Source: Parcubacteria group bacterium GW2011_GWC2_48_17
GTDB lineage: Bacteria > Patescibacteriota > Minisyncoccia > Phycocordibacterales > UBA10002
Direction of reading: 5' to 3'
NCBI GenBank assembly: GCA_001003605.1
Contig: LCPL01000006.1
Location: 1-58,852, forward strand
DNA: 58,852 nt
Position numbers and translations under genes: made by a program. Below the pieces are notes generated by a model. The model did no database searches. It was not told the origin of the DNA and was given only the letters and a program-made list of their open reading frames with translations. This document shows, piece after piece, positions 9,349-17,715 of the stretch (positions within the stretch are counted from its first letter, which is position 1; each line of letters opens with the position of its first letter).

Positions 9349-9708
9349 ATGTATGCCAAATCATACAAAGAACTCATTGTCTGGCAAAAATCCATTCAAT
9401 TGGTGAAAGCTGTCTATGCCGTTTCTGAAGGATTTCCTAAAGCGGAAATGTATGGGTTAACTAGCCAGATGCGAAGAGCGGCCGTTTCCATTCCATCAAA
9501 CATCGCGGAGGGATATAAGCGCAAAAGCAGACTTGAATTTCTTCAATTTCTTTCTATTGCCGAAGCTTCTGCCGCAGAACTAGAAACTCAAGTAATAATT
9601 GCGAAAGATTTGTACTCGGAAATAGACTATAGACCAACCGAGCAGTTACTAGAAGAAGTCCAGAAGATATTGGTGATTTTTATCCGAAAACTAAACGCTA
9701 AACGCTAA
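9349..9708 (+). CDS. Four-helix-bundle protein, 23S rRNA intervening-sequence (IVP/S23) family
   Basis: YKELIVWQKSIQLVKAVYAVSEGFPKAEMYGLTSQMRRAAVSIPSNIAEGYKRKS. Confidence 0.9.
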   Translation: MYAKSYKELIVWQKSIQLVKAVYAVSEGFPKAEMYGLTSQMRRAAVSIPSNIAEGYKRKSRLEFLQFLSIAEASAAELETQVIIAKDLYSEIDYRPTEQLLEEVQKILVIFIRKLNAKR

Positions 9709-9724
9709 ACGCTGTACGCTTCCC
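9688..9724. repeat. Right arm of IVP-A element
   Basis: aaactaaacgctaaacgctaaacgctgtacgcttccc, inverse of the 9249 arm; encodes the IVP C-terminus and ends at the PrgI ATG. Confidence 0.85.
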
Positions 9725-10138
9725 ATGCGATTCCAGGTTCCACAATTCATAAACATCGAGGATAAGATTTTCGGCCCACTCACTATACGGCAGTTCGTAT
9801 ATACGGTGGGAGGCGCCGGCATGGTCTATGTAGTCTACAATTTCCTTCCTTTCTACCTTGCCATCTTTATCATCTTGCCGGTCGCGCTTCTCACTCTGGC
9901 GCTGGCTTTCTTCAAACCGAACGGCAAGCCGTTTGTTTTCATGTTACAGTCGGCCATCACTTACGCGTTTTCTAACAGGCTATATATTTGGCGGCGAATG
10001 CCCAAGCAGATGACGCCTAGCGACGCGGTCAAGGAATTTTCCAAGGCGGAAAGCGTTGTGCCTTCTCTTTCGGAGAGCAAGCTAAAGGATTTAACATGGG
10101 CGCTTGATATCAATCAAAACGTCAAGACACGAAAATAA
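9725..10138 (+). CDS. PrgI family protein
   Basis: MRFQVPQFINIEDKIFGPLTIRQFVYTVGGAG...LPFYLAIFIILPVALLTLALAFFKPNGKP. Confidence 0.8.
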   Translation: MRFQVPQFINIEDKIFGPLTIRQFVYTVGGAGMVYVVYNFLPFYLAIFIILPVALLTLALAFFKPNGKPFVFMLQSAITYAFSNRLYIWRRMPKQMTPSDAVKEFSKAESVVPSLSESKLKDLTWALDINQNVKTRK

Positions 10139-10183
10139 ATATACGAAAATACGAATTAAAACCTACGAATTGCTACGAATAAA
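10136..10183. repeat. Left arm of GxxExxY-1 element (TACGAATT words)
   Basis: aaatatacgaaaatacgaattaaaacctacgaattgctacgaataaag. Confidence 0.85.
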
Positions 10184-10186
10184 GCG

Positions 10187-10597
10187 ATGACAAAAAATAA
10201 CAGGACGAGTCTTAAAGTCATTCATCCAGAACTTTCATATACTATTACTGGTATCTGTTTCGCGGTACATAAGGAGCTCGGCCAATACGCGAGAGAAAAA
10301 CAGTACTGCGACCTGCTTGAGGATAAACTTAAGGAGGCAGATATGCCTTTTCAGAGAGAACTGCGTATTGGGGAGAGTGGGAATATCCTTGATTTCTTGA
10401 TTGATAACAAGATTGCTTTTGAGGCAAAAGCGAAAAAAATCCTGTTGCCGGAGGATTATCGACAGATTCAAAATTATCTTCAGATTGCTAACGTACAACT
10501 TGGTCTGTTAGTAAACTTCCGTGCCGAGCATATACTGCCGAAAAGAATTGTGCGCATTGATAGCGAATCGAACAGAAAATCACAAGTTGAGGTATAA
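10187..10597 (+). CDS. GxxExxY protein (PD-(D/E)XK superfamily-like)
   Basis: YTITGICFAVHKELGQYAREKQYCDLLEDKLKEADMPFQRELRI...DFLIDNKIAFEAKAKK. Confidence 0.75.
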   Translation: MTKNNRTSLKVIHPELSYTITGICFAVHKELGQYAREKQYCDLLEDKLKEADMPFQRELRIGESGNILDFLIDNKIAFEAKAKKILLPEDYRQIQNYLQIANVQLGLLVNFRAEHILPKRIVRIDSESNRKSQVEV

Positions 10598-10605
10598 TCT
10601 TAATG

Positions 10606-10652
10606 CCTTATTCGTAGCAATTCGTATATTCGCATAATTCGTATTTTCGTAT
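10606..10652. repeat. Right arm of GxxExxY-1 element
   Basis: cttattcgtagcaattcgtatattcgcataattcgtattttcgtat, near-exact inverse of the 10141 arm. Confidence 0.85.
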
Positions 10653-11301
10653 GCCTGTAGCAGCTAAAGCTTCACAAGACTTCGTAAAGATAAAGGAAAT
10701 CCGTGATGGAATCGTAATCCTCAAGGATGGCGGGCTTCGCGCGATACTTATGACCTCGTCTATTAACTTTGCTTTGAAATCGGAAGAAAATCAGCAAGCG
10801 ATTATTTCTCAATTCCAAAATTTTCTGAATTCCCTCACTTTTTCCGTGGAGATAGTCGTGCAATCCAGGCGTTTTGACATCAAGCCGTATATAACGCTTC
10901 TTGAGGAAAGGGAGCAAAAACAAAAAAACGAGCTTCTACGATTGCAGACGCGCGAGTATATCGGCTTCGTCAAGAAATTTACCGAGAGTACGAATGTCAT
11001 GAATAAAACATTTTTTCTTGTTGTTCCATATTCGCCCGCGATTGTGGAGGTGCGCGCTGTCGGGGAAGGTATTGTTATGAAGGTCAAAGAAGGGTTCGGC
11101 AAAGCGAAACACACGGAAACGGAAAAAACGCATGGGTTTGAAGAGAGCCGCACTCAACTGGAACAGCGCGTGTCTATCGTTGAACAGGGCCTTATAAGGA
11201 CCGGGATACGAGTCGCGCAACTTGGCACTGAAGAGGTGGTGGATGTGTTTTATCAGTTGTTCAATCCGGGTGTGACGGAGAAAACGGTTCAGGAGGTCTA
11301 A
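10651..11301 (+). CDS. T4SS-cluster protein resembling a VirB4/TraC N-terminal region
   Basis: Position directly before VirB4; FVKIKEIRDGIVILKDGGLRAILMTSSINF. Confidence 0.5.
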   Translation: MPVAAKASQDFVKIKEIRDGIVILKDGGLRAILMTSSINFALKSEENQQAIISQFQNFLNSLTFSVEIVVQSRRFDIKPYITLLEEREQKQKNELLRLQTREYIGFVKKFTESTNVMNKTFFLVVPYSPAIVEVRAVGEGIVMKVKEGFGKAKHTETEKTHGFEESRTQLEQRVSIVEQGLIRTGIRVAQLGTEEVVDVFYQLFNPGVTEKTVQEV

Positions 11302-11351
11302 CAGATACCAATCTGCAAATGAATACCAATCTACTAATACCTGCAAATAAG
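11299..11351. repeat. Left arm of GxxExxY-2 element (ACCAATCTG words)
   Basis: taacagataccaatctgcaaatgaataccaatctactaatacctgcaaataag. Confidence 0.85.
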
Positions 11352-11735
11352 AAGCAAGAAACTGAACTCTTATATCCAGAGCTTTCATTTGATGTCGTCG
11401 GCCTCTGTTACACGGTACACAATGAACTTGACCGATTCGCCAAAGAAAAACAATATGGGGATTGTCTGGAAGAAAGATTGAAGGAAAAAGGCATGTCTTA
11501 TATTCGAGAGCTTAGAATTGGAAATACAAACAATATCGCTGACTTCTTAGTAGACAACAAAATCATTCTGGAACTTAAGTCGAAAAGATTTCTTTTGCGG
11601 GAAGACTACCTTCAAACACAGCGCTACCTTCAGGCAACTAGCATGAAATTAGGTATTCTAGTCAACTTCTCTGGGAAATACGCGCGTACCCACAGGATAG
11701 TGAGAATTGAATACTCCAGTAGAAAGCCCGACTAG
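11319..11735 (+). CDS. GxxExxY protein (second copy)
   Basis: LSFDVVGLCYTVHNELDRFAKEKQYGDCLEERLKEKGMSYIRELRI...DFLVDNKIILELKSKR. Confidence 0.75.
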   Translation: MNTNLLIPANKKQETELLYPELSFDVVGLCYTVHNELDRFAKEKQYGDCLEERLKEKGMSYIRELRIGNTNNIADFLVDNKIILELKSKRFLLREDYLQTQRYLQATSMKLGILVNFSGKYARTHRIVRIEYSSRKPD

Positions 11736-11788
11736 AGGATTAGTAGGTATTTGTAGATTGGAATAGATTAGTATTATTGGTATCTGTT
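11735..11788. repeat. Right arm of GxxExxY-2 element
   Basis: gaggattagtaggtatttgtagattggaatagattagtattattggtatctgtt, inverse of 11299-11351; ends at the VirB4 ATG. Confidence 0.85.
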
Positions 11789-14700
11789 ATGAGTTTTCTA
11801 GACCTATTCAAAAAAAAGCGGGGGGGGAAGGACATCACGGAGTTTTTGCCGGAGGAGATATACCAATCCGGCACGCTTGAACTCCAAGATGTGATAGCGC
11901 CATCCGCGCTCAAGGTACTGCCGAACTCCCTCAATGTGAGCGGCAAGCTCACAAGAACTTTTTTTGTGATTTCATATCCGCGGTTTCTCTCCGAGGGCTG
12001 GTTCGCCCCAATTATCAACCTGGACAAAGTCTTTGACATCAGTATTTTTGTGCATCCGGTCGACACCGGGAAGATTCTCCGTCAATTTGAGAAAAAAGTG
12101 GCGGAGGTGCAGAGTCAGATAGCTGACCGGGAGAAAAAAGGCATGGTGCGCGACCCGGTTCTTGAAACGGCGCATCAGGACCTCGAGAAACTTAGAGATG
12201 ATTTGATTCAGGCGCAGGAAAAGCTTTTTGACGTGGGGATTTATATCACAATCTACGCGTCGACGGAAGATGAGATGGACAAGACAGAAAGCGAGGTGAA
12301 ATCGATTTTGGAAAGTAAACTCGTTATTGTTAAACCAGCACTCTTCCAGCAGGAACAAGGGTTTAGGAGCACGACACCGCTCGGAAACGATGAACTTTTG
12401 GCGCACACAAAGCTCAATTCCTCGCCTCTCTCGAGCGTGTTCCCGTTTCTGTCATTCGACCTTACTTCAAACAAAGGAATCCTGTATGGGGTAAACAGGC
12501 ATAACGCCTCGCTCGTTTTATTTGATAGGTTTAGTCTTGAGAACTACAACTCAATTACGCTCGCTAAGTCAGGTTCGGGCAAATCCCTTTTGGGACATGA
12601 GCCTGTGCTGGTACGAAAAAGCGGGAGTGTTTCGCTTCGACCGATTGGCGACATCGTCGAAGAGACAATTCAGGAGAGGGGTGCTATGCATATCGACCAT
12701 GAATTGGAGGGCGTCATTGACCCTGGACTCGAAGTCTGGAGCTTTAACAAAGCAATGCGGGGGGAGTGGAGCAGAGTGACAGTTGCGGCAAGAAAGGACG
12801 CCCCGAAAGAATTGTACCGATTCAAAACTCGAAGCGGGCGTGTTGTGGAAACTACCGGCGACCATAACATGCTCCTCCTGCGTAATGGTGAAATCGTCGC
12901 GGCAAAAAGTGCAAACGTGTCTTTGGGAGAATATGTACCTATGCCACGAGAGGTGAAACAAGATGCCGCCCCCATGCTCACGCTCAATCTCTTTGAGCTT
13001 ATGGCGGATTCTGGCGTCTATGTTTCCGGAGCCGGAGAACTTATCGCTAAACATCGGCATATACTGGAAACGAAGGAACTTGACGCACGCTTTGACAAAT
13101 ATCTCTACAAATACGCGGCGGGACGGCGTATACCCATTTCTTATTTTCTGAAGATACTTGCCCGACTCGTTATCAAAACGACGGACGCGAGAGTGTCGAA
13201 ATGCCTCATCACGTCGGCAAGCGGAACTGAAAGATTGCTGGCGTTCTATATCGTAGAGTCTGCACTCGCAAAGACTCTTGGTTATTTGGCCTCAGAGGGA
13301 ACGATAGGACAAAAAGTCGCGAGCATAAGCAACACTGATCCCGTTGTAATACAAGATATCTGCAATGCGCTCTTATCTTTAAAAGTACAGTATTTCAAAA
13401 CGCTGAAAAGCGTAGTCATAAGTGATGTTGTATTCGTGAAATTTCTCGCGGTTATCGACATGAGGGAAAAATCTGCCACCAAACGAATTCCAGCCATTAT
13501 TTTTGAGAGTAGCAAAGACGCACAGGCATCATTTCTCGCCGCGTATTTCGAAGGAGATGGTGGCGTTGACGGACCTGTGGTTACGACCGTTTCAAAATCC
13601 AAGATGCTTATTTCCGATATAAGTTATCTGCTGTACTTTTTTGGTATTAGAAGCAGAGTAGCAGTGCGCCAAAAAATGATTCCCGGAAAATCGAAGGCCG
13701 ATTATCATTTGCTCACTATATCGGGGCAGGCTAATCTGGAACGATTTAAAAGCAGGATCGGCTTTGTATCGAAAAGAAAAAACAAGCTTTTATCGGGGCT
13801 CAAGCGTGCGGAAAATACGAATGTTGACGTTATTCCTGGATTGGCCACCTTATTCCGGGAAGTTGACGCGCTTCTTGGCAAGGCTATGCGTGGGCGGCGA
13901 AACTGGAGTCCTTTAAAGCGTGGTGTATTTAACCCGTCACCTCGGGAGTTGCGGCGAGTGGTCTTTGAAATCCGCGAGGTACTACGGGAGATTGAATCCA
14001 AACGATGCTTGTTTGAAACGCTCGCGAGACTACCGCGCGTAGAGGACATAGTCAGGACGGCAGAGCAGAGTAAGGCGGTCAATTCAGCGCTTTGGAAGGA
14101 ACTCGGTTCAAGTTGGGCGACGATGAAAAACGGAATGATTCCGGGAATAGTCAATGCGCGTCGCGCTCTTCAATGCATGGGTGTTCTCTTGCCAGAAACA
14201 GCAGAGGTCAGGTCAACGATTAGCGCGGGGTTTGCATTTTTAGGCGAGCCGATGAAGCATTATAATCCTTCTCTTCGCTCGGCGCTCTATGTCAGTCAGG
14301 AGGCTGATACTTCTTATGAAATGTTGGCGCAAGCCGCAGGCTTCATTGCCGCGCGTTATCGTTCGCTTTGCGGAAACATCCCTAGAGTACAAGAAATACT
14401 CGCGCGACTTGAACGGCTTGCAGAGGCTGACCTTGCCTGGGACGAAATCGTGGTGATTGAACCGTTCCAAAACGAGCGCGAGCGCTATGTCTATGATTTG
14501 ACGGTTGACAATGAAGTGTTTCTTGCGGGATATGGCGGCATGTTCGTGCATAATTCATATATGTCAAAGCTTGAGATTCTGCGGTCACTCATGTTTGGAA
14601 CGGATGTGCTTGTCATTGACCCTGAAAGGGAATACGAATACCTAGCGGAAGCGGCGGGAGGAAAATATTTCAATATCTCTCTCAATTCACCCCACCATAT

Positions 14701-15580
14701 CAATCCATTTGAGCTCGCGGCTCCGCGAGAAGACGAGTCAGCGGATGATGTTTTGCGGTCAAATATCGTCAATCTTGTCGGACTTTTTAGGATACTTCTT
14801 GGCGGCCTAACGCCGGAAGAAGACGGAATTGTTGACCTTGCTATAACGGAAACATACGCTCTCAAAGACATAACTCCCGAATCTGACTTCTCAAAAATAG
14901 ATTCTCCGCTGCTCTCTGATTTTGAACTTGTGCTAGCGGGGATAGAAGGCGGGGAGTCTCTCGTACAGCGCCTCTCCAAATACACGCGCGGCACATGGGC
15001 GGGGTTCATCAATCAACCGTCAAATATTGATATAAACTCGAACTTCATTGTCTTTTCGCTTCGAGATATGGAAGATGAGCTGAAGCCGGCGGCAATGTAT
15101 ATAATCATGCACTTCATATGGAACGCCATTAGAAAGGAACTCAAAAAGCGCATAATGCTCATTGACGAGGCCTGGTGGATGATGAAGTCCGAGGACACGG
15201 CTTCTTTCCTCCTAGGACTCGCGAAGCGGGGGCGCAAATATTTCTTGGGGCTGTCAACCATAACGCAAGATGTCGACGATTTTTTAAAGTCGCCATACGG
15301 ACTCCCTATTCTGACCAACTCCTCCATGCAGGTGCTCCTCAAGCAGTCTCAAACCGTCATTGACAAGCTTCAGCAAATTTTTGACCTTACCGACGAGGAG
15401 AAGTATCTGCTTCTGGAATCGGATGTCGGCGAGGGACTCTTTTTCGTCGGGATAAAGCATGTCGCCATCAAGGTTATCGCTTCGTATACCGAAGACCAGA
15501 TTATCACCTCCGACCCGTCGCAGTTGCTTTCTATCAAAGCGGCGAAAGAGGAGCTGAAGGCGGCCGAAGGCACTAGCTAG
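11777..15580 (+). CDS. virB4: VirB4-family T4SS ATPase containing an intein; CDS start probably ATG at 11789
   Basis: Extein LAKSGSGK/SYMSKLEILRSLMFGTDVLVIDPEREYEYLAEAAGG; LIDEAWWMMKSE; TQDVDDFLKSPYG. Confidence 0.85.
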   Translation: MVSVMSFLDLFKKKRGGKDITEFLPEEIYQSGTLELQDVIAPSALKVLPNSLNVSGKLTRTFFVISYPRFLSEGWFAPIINLDKVFDISIFVHPVDTGKILRQFEKKVAEVQSQIADREKKGMVRDPVLETAHQDLEKLRDDLIQAQEKLFDVGIYITIYASTEDEMDKTESEVKSILESKLVIVKPALFQQEQGFRSTTPLGNDELLAHTKLNSSPLSSVFPFLSFDLTSNKGILYGVNRHNASLVLFDRFSLENYNSITLAKSGSGKSLLGHEPVLVRKSGSVSLRPIGDIVEETIQERGAMHIDHELEGVIDPGLEVWSFNKAMRGEWSRVTVAARKDAPKELYRFKTRSGRVVETTGDHNMLLLRNGEIVAAKSANVSLGEYVPMPREVKQDAAPMLTLNLFELMADSGVYVSGAGELIAKHRHILETKELDARFDKYLYKYAAGRRIPISYFLKILARLVIKTTDARVSKCLITSASGTERLLAFYIVESALAKTLGYLASEGTIGQKVASISNTDPVVIQDICNALLSLKVQYFKTLKSVVISDVVFVKFLAVIDMREKSATKRIPAIIFESSKDAQASFLAAYFEGDGGVDGPVVTTVSKSKMLISDISYLLYFFGIRSRVAVRQKMIPGKSKADYHLLTISGQANLERFKSRIGFVSKRKNKLLSGLKRAENTNVDVIPGLATLFREVDALLGKAMRGRRNWSPLKRGVFNPSPRELRRVVFEIREVLREIESKRCLFETLARLPRVEDIVRTAEQSKAVNSALWKELGSSWATMKNGMIPGIVNARRALQCMGVLLPETAEVRSTISAGFAFLGEPMKHYNPSLRSALYVSQEADTSYEMLAQAAGFIAARYRSLCGNIPRVQEILARLERLAEADLAWDEIVVIEPFQNERERYVYDLTVDNEVFLAGYGGMFVHNSYMSKLEILRSLMFGTDVLVIDPEREYEYLAEAAGGKYFNISLNSPHHINPFELAAPREDESADDVLRSNIVNLVGLFRILLGGLTPEEDGIVDLAITETYALKDITPESDFSKIDSPLLSDFELVLAGIEGGESLVQRLSKYTRGTWAGFINQPSNIDINSNFIVFSLRDMEDELKPAAMYIIMHFIWNAIRKELKKRIMLIDEAWWMMKSEDTASFLLGLAKRGRKYFLGLSTITQDVDDFLKSPYGLPILTNSSMQVLLKQSQTVIDKLQQIFDLTDEEKYLLLESDVGEGLFFVGIKHVAIKVIASYTEDQIITSDPSQLLSIKAAKEELKAAEGTS
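12584..14554 (+). mobile_element. Intein (~657 aa) with LAGLIDADG-type endonuclease region, inserted between K and S of Walker A
   Basis: N-terminus SLLGHEPVLVRKSGS; endonuclease-like LGYLASEGTI and AAYFEGDGGVD; C-terminus NEVFLAGYGGMFVHN|S. Confidence 0.88.
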
Positions 15581-15674
15581 CGTTTAGCGTGTAGCGTGTA
15601 GCGGTTAGTTCAGATGAGGATTTCTTGGGCTTTCTTTTCATACTAAACGCTATACGCTAATCGCTAAACGCTTC
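15578..15674. repeat. GCGTTTAGCG/CGCTAAACGC inverted-repeat element without passenger gene
   Basis: tagcgtttagcgtgtagcgtgtagcggttag ... ctaaacgctatacgctaatcgctaaacgcttc; left arm starts at the VirB4 TAG stop. Confidence 0.85.
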
Positions 15675-15684
15675 TTCAACTATC

Positions 15685-16155
15685 GTGCCTTCCCAACAAC
15701 AACCCAAAAAGCATGTCGTACCGACGGTTACTGCCGCGCTTATGCTCGCAACCGCACTCCTTTTTGACAGCCTACAGTTCGGAACAGACATAATGCACGT
15801 CATTCCTATCATCGGTACAATAGCGCAGTCTGTCGCGGATATACTTATAAGTGTGTGGGCTTGGCTTACTTTTTACTTGTGGTTTAAGATTCACGGAGTT
15901 TCTTTTATGCAGCCGAAACGATTTGCGCTGCTGAACGGCGGGGCGCTACTTGAAATGATTCCAATAGTCAACAGTTTACCGGCATGGACGCTTGCAGTCT
16001 TACTACTTATCGCAACCACACGCGCTGAAGAACTTATCAAAAAAATCCCTGGGGGGAGCAAAATCGCGGCTGTCGTTCAAAGAGCAGGAGGTGGCGTCCG
16101 CCGCCAGCCGGCGACGTCAGTATTGAAATCTACTTCGGAGATAACAGGAAAATAA
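15685..16155 (+). CDS. Small multi-TM membrane protein
   Basis: GTG start; hydrophobic segments LATALLFDSLQF, ILISVWAWLTFYLWF, AWTLAVLLLIATT. Confidence 0.5.
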   Translation: MPSQQQPKKHVVPTVTAALMLATALLFDSLQFGTDIMHVIPIIGTIAQSVADILISVWAWLTFYLWFKIHGVSFMQPKRFALLNGGALLEMIPIVNSLPAWTLAVLLLIATTRAEELIKKIPGGSKIAAVVQRAGGGVRRQPATSVLKSTSEITGK

Positions 16156-16227
16156 GTTTGTTAAGCTGCTTCTCGATGGCGCCGAACAAATCGGCAAAGC
16201 GTACAAAGGCGGGAAACTCAAGATGAA

Positions 16228-16299
16228 GTAGTTCTTACAAGGTCGGACCTTGTAACGACTTCGAGGAAGTCCCGAGCATCAGATGCTCGAGACTTCCGA
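16228..16299. repeat. Palindrome cluster (ACAAGGTCGGACCTTGT and GGAAGTC..GAGCATCagatGCTC..GACTTCC)
   Basis: Two adjacent strong hairpins in an intergenic region. Confidence 0.75.
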
Positions 16300-16501
16300 A
16301 TCGCATCTATATGGAAACAAGGCCGCTTCGGCAATATCGTGATGAGTATTTGAACCGCTTTTTGCCAAAACATGCCTGACAAAGATGTGGTCACAAGTAA
16401 AGAGTTCTTGGAGAAGTAGCGGCGGCCAGTCCATCTCTCGTGGACGCGGAGAGTTGGCACTCTGTGCATAGCCACTTCTGTGGTTTTGCTATACTATAGC
16501 C

Positions 16502-17506
16502 GTGCATTATAAACTTGCTGCGTTTGCGTTTCTCGCACTCATCTCGCTCGGAGCGCAGAGTCTTTTCGCGCAAACCGGAACAGCAGGAACCGAACTTTCC
16601 ATGATGGTATTTCCAGAGCATCCTCGGCCTGGAGACGCGATAGTCGTGTCCGTGGAGAGTTACAATATAGACCTCAACCGCGCGGATATGCGTTGGTTTA
16701 TAAACAACAAGCTCGTGAAGGCCGGGGTCGGTGAAAAAAGTCTTGAAACTGTCGCCTCGCGTGCGGGAGAGTTTATGGAAATCCGCGTCGCGGCGCTTGG
16801 AGAAAATGGCAGTGTTTATTCAGCGAGCATCTCATTCCGCCCGGCGGAGGTCAACCTCTTGTGGCAAACGGAAAGCTACACTCCGCCGTTCTACAAAGGA
16901 AAGGCGCTCATGCCGTATCAGGGCACGGTGCTTGTCGCGGCCGTTCCGTCCTTTACGAGAGGAGGGAGAGTTATGTCTTCAGAATCTCTTATCTACACAT
17001 GGAAAGAAGGGGATGATGTGATAGGCGATTCTTCAGGAAAAGGAAAGAGCTTGTTCGTCTTCCGCGGCAGTGTGCCGATTAGAGCCAAGACTATTTCGGT
17101 CCTCGTAGAGAGTCCTGACCGCACTATGGCCGCGGAGGCTTCAGTGGATATTGTGCCTGTCGCTCCACGCCTGCTTTTCTACGAGGAACATCCGCTCTAT
17201 GGCCTCCTTCTCTCGAAGGCGCTTATAGGAAACTTTCTCCTGAAAGGAGACGAGACTCGCATTAGCGCACTTCCGTTTTATTTTGAAACCGACACAAAGT
17301 CGAATAAAGACATCCTGTATGACTGGCAGTTGAATTATCAGGAGCTCCCGAATGAAAGAGGCCCGGCCTTGACGCTTCGCCGTATCGTAGAGACCGCTGG
17401 AAAGTCAAATCTTTTTCTTGAAGCGAGGAGCGCTGATGAGAACAAATTATTCCAGACCGCGGAGGAAAGACTTACAATTGAGTTTCCAGAGAAGAGTAGC
17501 TTCTAG
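16502..17506 (+). CDS. Secreted Ig-like/adhesion-type protein of the T4SS-like cluster
   Basis: GTG start with signal peptide MHYKLAAFAFLALISLGAQSLFAQ; TATACTATA promoter-like sequence just upstream. Confidence 0.55.
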   Translation: MHYKLAAFAFLALISLGAQSLFAQTGTAGTELSMMVFPEHPRPGDAIVVSVESYNIDLNRADMRWFINNKLVKAGVGEKSLETVASRAGEFMEIRVAALGENGSVYSASISFRPAEVNLLWQTESYTPPFYKGKALMPYQGTVLVAAVPSFTRGGRVMSSESLIYTWKEGDDVIGDSSGKGKSLFVFRGSVPIRAKTISVLVESPDRTMAAEASVDIVPVAPRLLFYEEHPLYGLLLSKALIGNFLLKGDETRISALPFYFETDTKSNKDILYDWQLNYQELPNERGPALTLRRIVETAGKSNLFLEARSADENKLFQTAEERLTIEFPEKSSF

Positions 17507-17715
17507 CTTTTAGGTTCTAGCTTCTAGCAATAAATCCAGCTTTTAGCTTCTAGGTTTTAGCTTCTAGTAAGAAGAAAATAACTATGAGCGCGCCAATCGC
17601 CAAATCATACAAAGACTTCCATGTTCTCGTACGGAGAGGTGGAAGATCTCTTCACCGAAGTTATGAAGATGCTCCATGTCCTTATCTCCAAACTAGAAGC
17701 TAAAAGCTAGAACCT
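17504..17715. repeat. TAGCTTCTAG-word inverted-repeat element containing a decayed IVP gene
   Basis: tagcttctagcttttaggttctag...ctagaagctaaaagctagaacct; interior ccaaatcatacaaagactt matches the IVP-A start. Confidence 0.8.
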
